Below are positions 8,097 through 18,915 of a DNA stretch of 64,000 bases, in pieces. The stretch's first letter is position 1. Every line of letters begins with the position of its first letter. Made by a program: the position numbers and the translations under genes. The stretch comes from Nocardia beijingensis NBRC 16342 (GTDB lineage: Bacteria; Actinomycetota; Actinomycetes; Mycobacteriales; Mycobacteriaceae): the NCBI RefSeq assembly GCF_001612785.1, contig NZ_BDBC01000020.1:1-64000 (forward strand), given 5' to 3'. The notes beneath the pieces were generated by a model that saw nothing but the letters and a program-made list of their open reading frames with translations, was not told the DNA's origin and made no database searches.

Positions 8097-11000
8097 TCAG
8101 TTCGAGGCGTCCGGCGCGCCTGCCGGGCGTCCGACCGACCGCCTGCGCGGCCTGCTGCGCTGCGGCAATTCGACCGGCTCCGGCTGGGAGTAGTCGATCG
8201 CGGGCGCGGGCGCCTGCTCTCCGGTGGGCAGCACGAACACCGCTCCGGAACTGTCCGCGGCGGGCGCGGAGGCCGAACGGGCAACCCTCCGGCGACGAGC
8301 CGGACGGCTCGGCTCGGCGGCCCCGTTGGCGGCGGCGCCGTTCTCGGTCGTCGCGACGGGCTCGGCCGCCGATGCGGCTGCGGCGACCGGCTCGGGCTCG
8401 GCGACCGGCTCGGACACCGGGACCGGCTCGGCAGCCGGGACGGTCGCACCGGCGTGCCCGGATTCGGCCTCGCCCGCGGCGGCGGGCTCTTGCGCCGGCA
8501 CCGGCTCGGCCTTCTCGACTTCCTCGACGACCTCGACCACCTCGGCGGGCTCGGTCTCCGGCTCCTCGGCGGGTACCGCCACCGCGGCCTCGGTGACGAC
8601 TCGCTCCTCGGTGGCCTCATCGGCGACGGCGGCCTCGCCCGTGTCCGCGACCTGCGGCTCGGCGAAGGTGTCCGCGGTCGCTTCCGGCGTCTGCGCGGTG
8701 TCGTCGGGCTGGTGCGCCGCCATCGCCAGCGCCACCGGGTGCGCCCGCTTGACGGCCGCGTCGTCCTCGGTGTGCTCGGTCGCGGGACCGGACCCGTTGG
8801 CGGGCTGCGGCGCCGCGGCGGCACCCTTGTCCCGGCCACGACGCCTGCGCGAACCGCTCTCGCGGGTGCGCCCTGCCGGCTCTTCGCCGGAACCGGTCTC
8901 CACCGGATAGCTGTGCACGAGGATGCCGCGTCCGTGGCAGTGCTCGCAGGTGGTGGAGAACGCCTCGACCAGGCCGGTGCCCAGCTTCTTGCGGGTCATC
9001 TGGACCAGGCCGAGCGAGGTGACCTCGGAGACCTGGTGGCGGGTGCGGTCCCGGCCGAGCGCCTCGGTCAGGCGGCGCAGCACCAGGTCGCGGTTGGACT
9101 CGAGCACCATGTCGATGAAGTCGACGACGATCATGCCGCCGATGTCGCGCAGCCGCATCTGGCGCACGATTTCCTCGGCCGCCTCCAGGTTGTTCCTGGT
9201 GACCGTCTCCTCCAGATTGCTGCCGCCCGCACCGGTGAACTTGCCGGTGTTCACGTCGATCACCGTCATGGCCTCGGTGCGGTCGATCACCAGGGTGCCG
9301 CCCGACGGCAGCCACACCTTGCGATCGAGCGCCTTGGCCAGCTGCTCGTCGATCCGGTAGGTCTCGAACACGTCGACGCCGTTGTTGTCGTGCCGGGAGA
9401 CCCTGGCCAGCAGGTCCGGCGCGACGGTGCCGATGTACTTCTCGACCGTGCTCCAGGCCCGGTCACCCTCGATGACCAGCTTGGAGAAGTCCTCGTTGAA
9501 CAGGTCGCGGATGACCTTGACCAGCAGATCGGGCTCTTCGTAGAGCGTCTTGGGCGCGTTGTTGTCCTTGCCGGTCTGCTGCTGGATCGTGCGCCAGGTC
9601 GCCTGCAGCCGCTCCACGTCGCGGGCCAGCTCGGTCTCGCTGACGCCTTCGGAGGCCGTGCGGATGATCACGCCGGCGTCGGCGGGCACGATGTCGCGCA
9701 GGATCTCCTTGAGGCGCTTGCGCTCGGTGTCCGGCAGCTTGCGGCTGATCCCGGTGGAGGTGCCGCCGGGCACGTACACCAGGAAACGCCCCGCCAGGCT
9801 GATCTGCGTGGTCAGCCGGGCGCCCTTGTGGCCGACCGGGTCCTTGCTCACCTGCACCAGCACTTGGTCGCCCGGCTTGAGCGCCTGCTCGATCTTGCGC
9901 TCCTTGCCGCCGAGCCCGGCGGCCTCCCAGTTGACCTCGCCCGCGTACAGCACGCCGTTGCGGCCGCGGCCGATGTCGACGAACGCGGCCTCCATGCTGG
10001 GCAGCACGTTCTGCACCTTGCCCAGGTAGACGTTGCCCACCATGGACGCGGAGCCGGTGCTCGTCACGAAGTGCTCGACCAGGACGTTGTCCTCGAGCAC
10101 GGCCACCTGCGTGGCGGTGGGGTGGTCCGGGAAGGACTTCTCCCGCACGACCATCACGCGGTCGACGGCTTCGCGCCGGGCCAGGAACTCCGACTCGGTC
10201 AGGATCGGCGGACGGCGACGGCCCGCCTCGCGTCCGTCGCGACGGCGCTGCCGCTTCGCTTCCAGCCGGGTGGAGCCGGTGATGCCCTGGACCTCGTCGA
10301 CCGCGGCCCGGCTGCGGCTCTTGTTGCGCGGCTCGCGCTCGTGCACGACCGTGTTCGGCGGGTCGTCGTCGGCGGGCTCGTTCTCGCCCGATTCACCGGC
10401 CACCTTGCGGCGACGACGCCGACGGCGACGACGGCTGGAACCTTCCGGCACGCCGTCCTCGTCCTCGCCATCGCCCTCGGCCTCGGCGGTCTCCGTGGAC
10501 TCCGCCGCCGCGGACTCGGCCTGCTCCGCGGGCGCGGGAGCCGACTCCTCGTCGGACTCGGTGTCCTCGCCATCGCCGTCGGTCTCGGACTGCTGCTCGC
10601 CCCGGCCGCGGCCACGCCCCCGGCGGCCGCGGCGCCTGCGCCTCGGCTGGCCCTCGGCATCATCCTGCTGATCGGCCGACTCGCGATCGTCCTCGGCGAC
10701 CTCGGTCTCGTCCTCGACGGGCTCGGGCGTCGGCTCCTCGGTGCGGCGGGCCTCCCGCTCGGCGCGGCGCTGCTTGCGCGCCTGCTCGGCGGCCGCGGCA
10801 TCCGGCGACAGGAACAGCGGCGCCTGCACGACGGCGGCGGACTCGAACACCGCGGGGGCCGCCGGCTCCGGTTCCGGCCGCACCGAGTGCGTGAACAGCT
10901 GCGTGTGGCTGGGCGTGGCGCCGAGCGGCGGCTGCGTGGTGGACGGCGTGTCCGGTGCGGAGAAGAGCACGCCCGCACCGGAGAAGGGACCGTCACGGCC

Positions 11001-11348
11001 CGGTTCGGGCTCTTCGGCCCGAGGCGCCGGTTGTCCGGCGGCGGGCGCCGTTCGGGTGGGTGCTTCTTCCTGTGGTGGCGCGGGCGCGGCGGCGTCCTGC
11101 GGCCCGGCGGCGGGCTGCTCGGGCGCGGCGTCCGCCTCGACCGTCACCAAGGCGTCGCGCACCGACTCCGCGACGGCCCGGTCGACGTTCGACTGGGCGC
11201 TGCGCGCGTCCGCCCCCATCTCGGTCAGCTTGGCCAGGATGCGCTTGCTCGTTACCCCCAGCAGCTTGGCGAGTGCGTGAACTCGGATTCGCTCCGGCAA
11301 TTGTTCGGCATCCTGTGATGTTGTTTCCAGCGGCTCTTGATCGGCCAC
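8097..11348 (-). CDS. rne: Ribonuclease E/G family endoribonuclease
   Basis: This is the main single-strand endoribonuclease for mRNA decay and rRNA processing. GTG 11348 is the start because GAGGAGA lies 5 nt upstream on the minus strand; the frame is open 27 codons further without a site. Of 1083 residues, about 15-70 resemble the IF2 N-terminal fold (RIRVHALAKLLGVTSKRILA). Acidic and Arg-rich disordered stretches follow, then the S1 domain, the catalytic DNase I-like domain (VIDVNTG, VVDFIDM with the metal-binding Asp residues) and the Zn-link CEHCHGRG. The C-terminus is another long acidic disordered region. The sandwich layout (scaffold on both sides of the core) is typical of mycobacterial RNase E. 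It lies downstream of ndk. Confidence 0.95.
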   Translation of the reverse strand: MADQEPLETTSQDAEQLPERIRVHALAKLLGVTSKRILAKLTEMGADARSAQSNVDRAVAESVRDALVTVEADAAPEQPAAGPQDAAAPAPPQEEAPTRTAPAAGQPAPRAEEPEPGRDGPFSGAGVLFSAPDTPSTTQPPLGATPSHTQLFTHSVRPEPEPAAPAVFESAAVVQAPLFLSPDAAAAEQARKQRRAEREARRTEEPTPEPVEDETEVAEDDRESADQQDDAEGQPRRRRRGRRGRGRGRGEQQSETDGDGEDTESDEESAPAPAEQAESAAAESTETAEAEGDGEDEDGVPEGSSRRRRRRRRRKVAGESGENEPADDDPPNTVVHEREPRNKSRSRAAVDEVQGITGSTRLEAKRQRRRDGREAGRRRPPILTESEFLARREAVDRVMVVREKSFPDHPTATQVAVLEDNVLVEHFVTSTGSASMVGNVYLGKVQNVLPSMEAAFVDIGRGRNGVLYAGEVNWEAAGLGGKERKIEQALKPGDQVLVQVSKDPVGHKGARLTTQISLAGRFLVYVPGGTSTGISRKLPDTERKRLKEILRDIVPADAGVIIRTASEGVSETELARDVERLQATWRTIQQQTGKDNNAPKTLYEEPDLLVKVIRDLFNEDFSKLVIEGDRAWSTVEKYIGTVAPDLLARVSRHDNNGVDVFETYRIDEQLAKALDRKVWLPSGGTLVIDRTEAMTVIDVNTGKFTGAGGSNLEETVTRNNLEAAEEIVRQMRLRDIGGMIVVDFIDMVLESNRDLVLRRLTEALGRDRTRHQVSEVTSLGLVQMTRKKLGTGLVEAFSTTCEHCHGRGILVHSYPVETGSGEEPAGRTRESGSRRRRGRDKGAAAAPQPANGSGPATEHTEDDAAVKRAHPVALAMAAHQPDDTAQTPEATADTFAEPQVADTGEAAVADEATEERVVTEAAVAVPAEEPETEPAEVVEVVEEVEKAEPVPAQEPAAAGEAESGHAGATVPAAEPVPVSEPVAEPEPVAAAASAAEPVATTENGAAANGAAEPSRPARRRRVARSASAPAADSSGAVFVLPTGEQAPAPAIDYSQPEPVELPQRSRPRRRSVGRPAGAPDASN

Positions 11349-11817
11349 GAAGTCTCCTCGGGCCCCCGGGCGCGTCCCTCCCTGCGGGAGTGACGCGGCC
11401 GACGCGGGGGCGCTGTCCGTTCGACTCACACCCGGTGGGCGCGAGATCAGTGGTCTCGCCCCGCGTGCCCGGTTATCTCCTCGGTTGTGCGTCGGTCGGG
11501 CTAACTGGTCACGCGGCGCCTGGCTGTATGGCTGAACTCCGCGGCGCGAGCGCTCATCCAGCGTGCCTACACGAACATCGAGCCCGGTGACCAGGCCGTT
11601 TGTCCATGGCAGCGATGATCGGCATCGAACCGTGGTGTCATCCGGCTGCCCTCGTCACGTTTCGTTCGCGCACCTGCACGAACAGTCGGCGTCGAAAGCA
11701 GCCGTTGCCAGTATCCCATACCGCGCGCCGGGCGTTCGCCATCGGCGCTCGACTCGGCCCGGCCCGCGGCGCGAACGCGGGTGTCGCGTGGGCGCGGGCC
11801 CGGCGATCGAGACCCGC
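11349..11817. other. Intergenic region rne-ndk (469 bp)
   Basis: This is presumably the rne promoter and 5' leader. A GGCCCGCG / CGCGGGCC inverted repeat (11761-11768 and 11793-11800) just after the ndk stop may end ndk transcription. No gene is seen. Confidence 0.5.
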
Positions 11818-12234
11818 TCAGGCGGGCAGTTCGGGGAACCAGAGGGCGATCTCGCGCTTGGCCGATTCCGGCGAATCGGAGCCGTGGACCAGGTTCTCCT
11901 GGGTCTCCAGAGCGAAGTCTCCGCGAATGCTGCCCGGCACGGCCTTCTCGACCGGATCGGTGCCGCCCGCGATCTGGCGGAAGGCGGCGATGGCGCGCGG
12001 GCCCTCCAGGATGGCCGCGACGACCGGGCCCGAGGTGATGAACTCGATCAGGGAGCCGAAGAACGGCTTCTCGGCGTGCTCGGCGTAGTGGCCCTTGGCC
12101 AGTTCCTCCGACACGTGCTTCAGTTCCAGGGCGGCGATCTTCAGGCCCTTGCGCTCGATCCGTGCCAGCACCTCGCCGACAAGGCCACGGGCCACACCGT
12201 CCGGCTTGATGAGTACCAACGTCTGTTCAGTCAC
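11818..12234 (-). CDS. ndk: Nucleoside diphosphate kinase
   Basis: The enzyme balances NTP pools by phosphate transfer through a phospho-His. It has 138 residues and starts [18 protein letters not shown]; the active-site His is in [10 protein letters not shown]. The length and the KPDG and HGSDS motifs are those of bacterial NDK. It lies between the DUF4233 gene and rne, as in M. tuberculosis (Rv2445c). Confidence 0.98.
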   Translation of the reverse strand: MTEQTLVLIKPDGVARGLVGEVLARIERKGLKIAALELKHVSEELAKGHYAEHAEKPFFGSLIEFITSGPVVAAILEGPRAIAAFRQIAGGTDPVEKAVPGSIRGDFALETQENLVHGSDSPESAKREIALWFPELPA

Positions 12235-12320
12235 GGCGTCAGCCTATCGGGCACCCTTCCTGGCACCGCACGAGCGGTCGGCTGATCGTTTCCGGCGGCT
12301 CCGGCGCCGCGAGCCCGCGG

Positions 12321-12737
12321 CTAGGACCGCTGGATGCGCTGGCTGGGCAGTAGGCCCTTCTCCATCCGGCCGCGCACGTCCGCGCGCAATACCAGGATGA
12401 AGCCCCAGACCACGGCGAACACCACACCGATGACGCCGATGGACACGTGGATGAAGGCGCCGAGCAGCACCAGCACCTGCAAGCCCAGGTTGAACGGCAG
12501 CGCCCAAGACCGCCGCTGCAATCCGGCCCCGAGGAACATCACCACCGCGAGCGCCACGAGGTAGGTGCCCGACAGCCAGGTCACCCCGCCGCCGACGTCG
12601 GCGACCACCGGTAACGCGAGCAGCACCACGATCGCCTCCAGCACCAGCGTCCCCGCCATCACCCCGCGGAAGCCCTTCCACGGGTCGGTCGCGGGTGCGG
12701 GCACCGGCTGTTCGTCTCGTTCGGCCGGTTCGCTCAT
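12321..12737 (-). CDS. DUF4233 small integral membrane protein
   Basis: The protein has 138 residues: a short acidic N-terminus and then four hydrophobic segments (GVMAGTLVLEAIVVLLALPV, a segment ending VMFLGAGL, NLGLQVLVLLGAFIHVS, IGVVFAVVWGFILVL), ending in a basic tail. The position between folC and ndk is that of Rv2446c, and the pattern fits DUF4233. The function is unknown; conserved linkage to folate and nucleotide genes is the only clue. It starts 106 nt after the folC stop. Confidence 0.8.
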   Translation of the reverse strand: MSEPAERDEQPVPAPATDPWKGFRGVMAGTLVLEAIVVLLALPVVADVGGGVTWLSGTYLVALAVVMFLGAGLQRRSWALPFNLGLQVLVLLGAFIHVSIGVIGVVFAVVWGFILVLRADVRGRMEKGLLPSQRIQRS

Positions 12738-12843
12738 GCTGTGCCCTCCTCGGCATCCGCCGGGCTCACCAGGTGGCCGACGCTCATACGGTGCTCGTCT
12801 GTCCCGCCGTGGTCGAGTAGGCCGCCATCTTGAAGCCCGGGAC

Positions 12844-14310
12844 TCACGCCGGGTCCTTCCCGAACAGCGCGCGCGCCGCGCCCGCCGTGACCACCGACCC
12901 GGTGATGATCACCCCGGCGCCGGACACCATCTCGCCCGCGTCGCCCACCTCCTCGGCGATCGCGATCGCCGTCTCCAGCGCGTCGGGCAGGGTGGCGGCG
13001 GAAACCACGCGCTCGTCGCCGAACCGCTGCACCGCGAGGTCGGCGAGGGTGTCCACGTCCAGCGCGCGGGGCGAACCGTTGCTGGTGACGACGATCTCGT
13101 CGAACACCGGCTCCAGCGCGGTGAGGATGCCGTCGGCGTCCTTGTCACCGAGCACCGCGACCACGCCGACCAGCTTGCGGAAGTCGAACTCGTCGGTCAG
13201 CGTCGCGGCCAGCGCTCGCGCGCCCGCCGGGTTGTGCGCCGCGTCGATGAAGATGGTCGGCGCGCTGCGCATCCGCTCCAACCGCCCCGGACTGGTCACA
13301 CTCGCGAAACCCGCCCGCACGGCGTCGATGTCGAGCCTGCGCTGCGCGCCCGCGCCGAAGAACGCCTCGACTGCCGCGAGCGCGAGCACCGCGTTGCGCG
13401 CCTGATGCTCGCCGTGCAACGGCAGGAAGATCTCGTCGTACACGCCGCCGAGGCCCTGCAACTCGAGTTGCTGCCCGCCCACCGCGATCTGCCGGGCGAG
13501 CACGCGGAACTCCGAGCCCTCGCGCGCGACCGCGGCATCGACCTCGACGGCGCGGCGCAACAGCACCTCCATCGCCTCGGGCTCCTGCTGCGCGATCACC
13601 GCGACGTTGTCGCGGGGCACCAGGCTCTCCGGGGCGCGCTTGATGATCCCGGCCTTCTCCCCCGCGATCGAGGCCAGGTCGGGACCGAGGTAATCGGTGT
13701 GGTCCAGGCCGATCGGCGTGATCACCGCCACCTGCCCATCGATGACGTTCGTGGCGTCCCAGGTGCCACCCATCCCGGTCTCGACGACCGCGACATCGAC
13801 CGGCGCCTCGGCGAACGCGGCGTAGGCCATGCCGGTGAGCACTTCGAACTTGCTCATCGCTGGCCCGCCGGCGGCCGCCGACTGCCTGTCGATCATCTCG
13901 ACGTACGGCAGCAGCTCGTGATAGGTCTCCACGTACTTCGCCGGCGTGATCGGCGCGTTGTCGATGCTGATCCGCTCGGTGGCCAGTTGCAGATGCGGAC
14001 TGGTGATCCGGCCGGTGCGCCGATGCAGCGCGGTGAGCAGGGCGTCGATCATCCTGGTGACCGAGGTCTTGCCGTTGGTGCCCGCGATGTGGATGGCCGG
14101 GTAGTTCTGCTGCGGCGAGCCGAGCAGGTCCATCAGCGTGGCGATCCTGGTGAGCGACGGCTCGATCTTGGTCTCCGGCCAGCGCCGGTCGAGCTCCGCC
14201 TCGACCAGCGCCATCTCGGCCAGTTCCACCGGCGATGGACCGGAGCCGAGCCGCGCGCCGCCGCCACGGCGCTCGTCATCGCCGTATTGCGGTTCCGGCT
14301 CGTGGTTCAC
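12844..14310 (-). CDS. folC: Folylpolyglutamate/dihydrofolate synthase
   Basis: This Mur-ligase-fold enzyme adds L-glutamate to dihydropteroate and folates using ATP. It has 488 residues. The P-loop [15 protein letters not shown] is at about 75-89, with ITSPHLQ, a central [14 protein letters not shown], and the DAAHNPAG motif of the C-terminal domain. GTG 14310 overlaps the valS stop (GTGA), indicating translational coupling; an open frame upstream reads valS out of frame. The N-terminus is about 25 residues longer than usual and charged. Confidence 0.96.
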   Translation of the reverse strand: MNHEPEPQYGDDERRGGGARLGSGPSPVELAEMALVEAELDRRWPETKIEPSLTRIATLMDLLGSPQQNYPAIHIAGTNGKTSVTRMIDALLTALHRRTGRITSPHLQLATERISIDNAPITPAKYVETYHELLPYVEMIDRQSAAAGGPAMSKFEVLTGMAYAAFAEAPVDVAVVETGMGGTWDATNVIDGQVAVITPIGLDHTDYLGPDLASIAGEKAGIIKRAPESLVPRDNVAVIAQQEPEAMEVLLRRAVEVDAAVAREGSEFRVLARQIAVGGQQLELQGLGGVYDEIFLPLHGEHQARNAVLALAAVEAFFGAGAQRRLDIDAVRAGFASVTSPGRLERMRSAPTIFIDAAHNPAGARALAATLTDEFDFRKLVGVVAVLGDKDADGILTALEPVFDEIVVTSNGSPRALDVDTLADLAVQRFGDERVVSAATLPDALETAIAIAEEVGDAGEMVSGAGVIITGSVVTAGAARALFGKDPA

Positions 14311-16985
14311 TTGCCGCTCAACTCCGCCAGTCGCGCCCCGATGCGGGCCACCTCGTCGGCGGCCACCTGCTGCCTGCCGCGGATCTTCGCGACCACGTGC
14401 TCGGGCGCCTTGGCCAGGAACGCCTCGTTGCCCAGCTTGGCAGTCGTGCTCTCGAGTTCCTTCTCCGCGGCGGCCAGATCCTTCTCCAGCCTGCGGCGTT
14501 CGGCGTCCAGGTCGACCGCGCCGGAGGTGTCCAGCTCCACGGTGACCGTCCCGGTGCTCAGGCGGACCTCCACCGACGCGGTCGCGGCGAAGTCCGCGCC
14601 CGGCTCGGTGAGCCGCGCCAGGTTCGCCACCGAAGCCGCCTGCTCGCCGAGCCCGGCGGCGTCGACCCCGATCAGCTTGGCCGCGACCTTCTGCTTGTCG
14701 GCCAAGCCCTGGTCGCTGCGGAACCGCCGGATCTCCGTGATCAGCCGCTGGGTGTCCGAGATGCGTTGCGCCGCTTGCCGGTCCGCGGGCACGCCGGAGG
14801 CCTGCGGCCACGGCGCGATCACGATCGACTCGCCGCCGGTCAGCGCCTGCCACAACGCCTCGGTGACGAACGGGACGACCGGGTGCAGCAGGCGCAGCAC
14901 CGCGTCGAGCACGGCGCCGAGCACCAACCGGGTCGCTTCCGCGCGCGCGCCGTCGGCGGCGAACTGCACCTTGGCCAGCTCCAGGTACCAGTCGCACAGT
15001 TCGTCCCAGGCGAAGTGGTAGAGCGCCTCGCACGCCTTGCCGAACTCGTAGGCGTCGAACGCGGCGTCGGCTTCGGCGCGCACCGCGTCCAGCCGGTCCA
15101 GGATCCAGCGGTCGGCGTCGGTGAGCTGCGCGCGGTCGGGCAGTTCGCCCACCCGCGCGCCGTTCATCAGCGCGAACTTGGTCGCGTTGAACACCTTGGT
15201 CACGAAGCTGCGCGAGGCGAGCACGTGCGGCTCGCCGACCGAGAGGTCACCGCCCGGCTGCGCGCCGCGCGCGAGGGTGAAGCGGGTGGCGTCGGCGCCG
15301 AAGGCGTTGATCCAGTCCAGCGGGTCGATGCCGTTGCCGCGCGATTTGGACATCTTCTTGCCGAACTGGTCGCGGATCAGGCCGTGCAGGAACACGTCCT
15401 TGAACGGCACCTGCCGCTCGCCGCCCTTGCCCGTGGTCAGCACGGCGTCCTCGGCGACATAGGTGCCGAACATCATCATCCGGGCCACCCAGAAGAACAG
15501 GATGTCGTAGCCGGTGACGAGCACGCTGGTGGGATAGAACTTCTCGAGTTCGGCGGTGGCGTGCGGCCAGCCCATCGTGGAGAACGGCCACAGGCCGGAG
15601 GAGAACCAGGTGTCGAGCACGTCCGGGTCCTGCACCCATCCCTCGGGCGCCTGCTCGTCGGGCCCGACGCACACCACTTCGCCCTCGGGGCCGTACCAGA
15701 TCGGGATGCGGTGGCCCCACCACAGCTGACGCGAGATGCACCAGTCGTGCATGTCGTCGACCCAGCCGAACCAGCGCGGCTCCTGGCTCTTGGGGTGGAT
15801 CACGGTGTCACCGTTGCGCACGGCGTCGCCCGCGGCCTTGGCCAGCGATTCGACCTTCACCCACCACTGCATGGACAGGCGCGGCTCGATCGGCTCGCCG
15901 GTGCGCTCGGAATGCCCGACGGAGTGCAGGTACGGCCGCTTCTCCGCGACCACCCTGCCCTCCCGCGCGAGCCGCTCGCGCACCTTGACGCGCGCCTCGA
16001 AACGGTCCATGCCGTCGAATTCGGTTCCGGTGCCGGTGATCCGGCCGCGCTCGTCCATGATGGTCGGCATCGGCAGCCCGTGCCGCAGACCCAGCTCGAA
16101 GTCGTTGGGGTCGTGCGCCGGTGTGATCTTCACCGCGCCGGAGCCGAATTCCGGATCGACGTAGTCGTCGGCGACGATCGGGATCTGCCGTCCGGTGATC
16201 GGATGCTCCAGGGTGGTGCCGATCAGCGCCCGGTAGCGCGGGTCGTCCGGGTGCACGGCCACCGCCGTGTCGCCGAGCATGGTCTCCACCCGGGTGGTGG
16301 CCACGACGACGTGCGGTTCGTCGTCGCTGAGCGAGCCGTAGCGCAGCGAGACCAGCTCGCCCTCGACGTCCTCGTACTTGACCTCGATGTCGGAGATCGC
16401 CGTGCGCAGCTCGGGCGACCAGTTCACCAGCCGCTCGGCGCGGTAGATCAGGCCCGCGTCGTAGAGCCGCTTGAACATCGTCTGCACGGCGCGGGAGAGG
16501 CCATCGTCCATGGTGAAGCGGTCGCGGCTCCAGTCGACGCCGTCGCCGAGGGCGCGCATCTGCCACTGGATGGCGCCGCCGGATTCCCGCTTCCAGTCCC
16601 ACACCTTCTGCACGAACAGTTCGCGGCCGAAGTCTTCCTTCGTCTTGCCGTCCACCGCGAGCTGCTTCTCCACCACGGTCTGGGTGGCGATGCCCGCGTG
16701 GTCCATGCCTGGCAGCCAGAGCACCTCGTAGCCCTGCATGCGCTTGCGGCGCGAGAGCGTGTCCATCAGGGTGTGGTCGAGGGCGTGGCCCATGTGCAGT
16801 GTGCCGGTGACGTTCGGCGGCGGCAGCACGATCGAATAGGCCGGCTTGCCGCTGCCCGGGTCGGCGGTGAAATAGCCAGCGGCTACCCAGCGCTCGTACA
16901 TCTCGGCCTCCACCTCGCTGGGCGTCCAGCTCTTGGGGAGTGCATCGGCACGATTACGCGTGTTGTCAGGGGCTGCGCTGGTCAC
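14307..16985 (-). CDS. valS: Valyl-tRNA synthetase
   Basis: This class I synthetase charges tRNA-Val. It has 892 residues, starts at GTG 16985 and has the HIGH-type motif [13 protein letters not shown] and the KMSKS loop [11 protein letters not shown]. The inserted editing (CP1) domain, anticodon-binding domain and C-terminal coiled coil ([20 protein letters not shown]) are all present. The stop overlaps folC by 4 nt. Confidence 0.98.
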   Translation of the reverse strand: MTSAAPDNTRNRADALPKSWTPSEVEAEMYERWVAAGYFTADPGSGKPAYSIVLPPPNVTGTLHMGHALDHTLMDTLSRRKRMQGYEVLWLPGMDHAGIATQTVVEKQLAVDGKTKEDFGRELFVQKVWDWKRESGGAIQWQMRALGDGVDWSRDRFTMDDGLSRAVQTMFKRLYDAGLIYRAERLVNWSPELRTAISDIEVKYEDVEGELVSLRYGSLSDDEPHVVVATTRVETMLGDTAVAVHPDDPRYRALIGTTLEHPITGRQIPIVADDYVDPEFGSGAVKITPAHDPNDFELGLRHGLPMPTIMDERGRITGTGTEFDGMDRFEARVKVRERLAREGRVVAEKRPYLHSVGHSERTGEPIEPRLSMQWWVKVESLAKAAGDAVRNGDTVIHPKSQEPRWFGWVDDMHDWCISRQLWWGHRIPIWYGPEGEVVCVGPDEQAPEGWVQDPDVLDTWFSSGLWPFSTMGWPHATAELEKFYPTSVLVTGYDILFFWVARMMMFGTYVAEDAVLTTGKGGERQVPFKDVFLHGLIRDQFGKKMSKSRGNGIDPLDWINAFGADATRFTLARGAQPGGDLSVGEPHVLASRSFVTKVFNATKFALMNGARVGELPDRAQLTDADRWILDRLDAVRAEADAAFDAYEFGKACEALYHFAWDELCDWYLELAKVQFAADGARAEATRLVLGAVLDAVLRLLHPVVPFVTEALWQALTGGESIVIAPWPQASGVPADRQAAQRISDTQRLITEIRRFRSDQGLADKQKVAAKLIGVDAAGLGEQAASVANLARLTEPGADFAATASVEVRLSTGTVTVELDTSGAVDLDAERRRLEKDLAAAEKELESTTAKLGNEAFLAKAPEHVVAKIRGRQQVAADEVARIGARLAELSGK

Positions 16986-17152
16986 CCCGCGATTCTAGAG
17001 CGCGTCCATCCGCCGACTTCGGGTCGGTCGACCCGGCTCACCGCCGCCCGCGCATCCGCCGGTCGGTGGCACTTCGGAAATGGGAGGATATCGGCCCGCT
17101 GGGGGGTCGCGCGGAATCGCGCGAAGAGAGATTTCCCGGCGGAGACAAAGAA

Positions 17153-17195
17153 AGGCGGAGTCTTCGGTGGATGAGGGACACCGAACACTCCGCCT
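17153..17195 (-). terminator. Intrinsic terminator for the flavoprotein gene
   Basis: On the minus strand a 9-bp stem (AGGCGGAGT/ACTCCGCCT), one mismatch and a 7-bp stem (TTCGGTG/CACCGAA) enclose a 9-nt loop. TTCTTTGT follows. It lies 90 nt after the stop of the gene at 17285 and upstream of valS, which it insulates. Confidence 0.8.
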
Positions 17196-17284
17196 ATGTC
17201 AGAAGCTTACCGGCGATCCGGGGCCGGACTCGGAATCCATAACCAATTCTCAGCTTCCGGCATTTTCTACCCCGGATATACCCC

Positions 17285-18211
17285 TTATCGGGCGAGCACG
17301 GTGACGTCGGCCAGCACCAGATCGCCGTTGATCGCGATCGCGGCGGTCGAGCCCGCGCCCGCAGCGGAAATCACCTGAGCGGCCGGATTGCTCACATTAC
17401 CTGCGGCCCAGACGCCGGGGACGCTGGTGCGCCCGGTGGCATCCGTCACGACCCAGCCGTCGTCGTCGAAGGCGCAGCCGAGCGCCACCAGCACGTCGTC
17501 GTTGGCGCGGAAGGTCGGCGCGACGAACATCGCCGTCCTCGGCACCGCCCGCCCGTCGGCCAGCTCCACACCGCGCAGCCGGTCGTCCACCACGAACCGC
17601 GCGACCGAACCTTCGACCACCCGGACCCCGCGCGCGGCCAAGTGCGCGCGGTCATCATCGGACAGCGGCATCGCGTTCGGGAAGAAGACGACGTCGCCGG
17701 ACCACTGCGGCAGCAGCAGCGCCAGGTGCACCGCCCTGGCCATGGCGCCGGGTTCCGGTCCGCCGAGCACGCCGATCGGCTGGTCACGGACCTCGTAGCC
17801 GTGACAGTAGGGGCAGTGCAGCACGTCGCGGCCCCATCGTTCGCGCACGCCGGGCAGCGGCGGCAGTTCGTCGCGCAGTCCGGTCGCGACCAGCACGCGG
17901 CGCGCTCGCAGCGTCGCACCGCCGCCGAGCCGCAGCGCGAACTCCGACTCACCGGCAGGTTCCGCGCCGACGACGGAGTCGGAGATCAGCTCCGCGCCGT
18001 AGCCCGCCGCCTCCTCGGCTCCGGCCGCCAGCAGTTGCGCGGGCGGCATGCCGTCCCTGGACAGGAATCCGTGCATGTGCTCGGCGGGCGCGTTGCGCGG
18101 CGCACCGCCACCGACCACCGCGACTCGCCGCCGCGCTCTGGCCAGGACCAGCGCCCCGGACAACCCCGCCGCACCGTCACCGACGATCACCACGTCATAT
18201 GTCTCGCTCAT
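17285..18211 (-). CDS. Thioredoxin-reductase-like NAD(P)/FAD oxidoreductase
   Basis: The protein has 308 residues. It begins with the FAD-binding VVIVGDGAAGLSGAL motif, has the redox-active CPYCHGYEV (CxxC) between the FAD and NADPH domains, and ends with the FAD-contacting VPGVWAAGNVSNPAAQV. This is the low-molecular-weight TrxR fold, but the sequence belongs to the diverged TrxR-like group that often sits next to XRE-cupin regulators, and no thioredoxin gene is adjacent. The natural electron acceptor is unknown. GGAGGTGAT 9 nt upstream of ATG 18211 is a near-perfect ribosome site. It is divergent from the regulator at 18302. Confidence 0.85.
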   Translation of the reverse strand: MSETYDVVIVGDGAAGLSGALVLARARRRVAVVGGGAPRNAPAEHMHGFLSRDGMPPAQLLAAGAEEAAGYGAELISDSVVGAEPAGESEFALRLGGGATLRARRVLVATGLRDELPPLPGVRERWGRDVLHCPYCHGYEVRDQPIGVLGGPEPGAMARAVHLALLLPQWSGDVVFFPNAMPLSDDDRAHLAARGVRVVEGSVARFVVDDRLRGVELADGRAVPRTAMFVAPTFRANDDVLVALGCAFDDDGWVVTDATGRTSVPGVWAAGNVSNPAAQVISAAGAGSTAAIAINGDLVLADVTVLAR

Positions 18212-18253
18212 CCGCGATCACCTCCACGGACACAGTGACGTCAACCGCACAGA

Positions 18254-18273
18254 TCGGCAACTAATATTGCCGA
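18254..18273. promoter_or_regulatory. Operator-like inverted repeat in the TrxR-like/XRE divergent promoter
   Basis: TCGGCAA-6-TTGCCGA is a perfect 7-bp inverted repeat between the divergent flavoprotein and XRE-cupin genes. The right half and following bases recur upstream of 18958, so it is a likely binding site for the XRE-cupin protein. Confidence 0.6.
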
Positions 18274-18301
18274 ATCCGGGAAAACGCGGTGCACTGGTGA
18301 T

Positions 18302-18895
18302 ATGTCAACACCACCGGGCGTCGCCCAAGCCCTCGCCGACATCGGTCCGCGCCTCAAAGCGCTGCGGACCCGCCGCAATGTCACGCTCACCGCGCTGGCG
18401 GAGAGCACCGGGATCTCCAAGAGCACGCTGTCCCGGCTCGAATCCGGCCAGCGGAAAGCCAGCCTGGAATTGCTGCTGCCGATCGCGATGGCCCACCAGG
18501 TCCCCTTGGACGAACTGGTGGCCGCACCGAAGATCGCCGACCCCCGGGTCCACACGACGGCACGGAAGACCAACGGACTGACCATTCTTCCGCTGACCCG
18601 GCAGCCGGGGCCGCTGCAAGCGTTCAAGATCGTCATTCCCGCCGAGCGCGGCGAGCCGGACCCGAAGGTGCACGAGGGTTTCGAGTGGCTCTACGTCCTG
18701 TCCGGCCGGCTGCGACTCGTGCTCGGCGAGCACGATCTGACGCTCGGCCCCGGGGAAGCCGCGGAATTCGACACCCGCCAACCGCATTGGTTCGGCAGCG
18801 CGGGGCGGGGCCCGGTGGAAATCTTGAGCCTATTCGGTTCCCAGGGCGAGCGAATGCATCTGCGAGCACGGTCGGCCGGCCGTAAACCCAGGTGA
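18302..18895 (+). CDS. XRE-family regulator with C-terminal cupin domain
   Basis: The protein has 197 residues. The helix-turn-helix is at about residues 15-70 (RRNVTLTALAESTGISKSTL, then SRLESG). The C-terminal cupin (about 100-190) is recognisable by HEGFEWLYVLSGRLRLVLGE and a final FDTRQPHWFGS. Such proteins are ligand-sensing regulators, often of the gene transcribed divergently from them. It probably controls the flavoprotein and itself through the inverted repeat at 18254. Confidence 0.9.
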   Translation: MSTPPGVAQALADIGPRLKALRTRRNVTLTALAESTGISKSTLSRLESGQRKASLELLLPIAMAHQVPLDELVAAPKIADPRVHTTARKTNGLTILPLTRQPGPLQAFKIVIPAERGEPDPKVHEGFEWLYVLSGRLRLVLGEHDLTLGPGEAAEFDTRQPHWFGSAGRGPVEILSLFGSQGERMHLRARSAGRKPR

Positions 18896-18915
18896 ATCGA
18901 TAGTGCCCGAAATGT

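Noticed and set aside
7887..11318. 1143-codon plus-strand frame antisense to rne
   Set aside because: It is a shadow of the RNase E coding strand: Gly/Arg/Leu-rich, no domain, no ribosome site. The minus-strand gene has catalytic motifs and an SD sequence.
14235..17174. Long plus-strand frame (979 codons) antisense to valS
   Set aside because: High-GC antisense frame without known motifs; valS on the minus strand has HIGH and KMSKS motifs.
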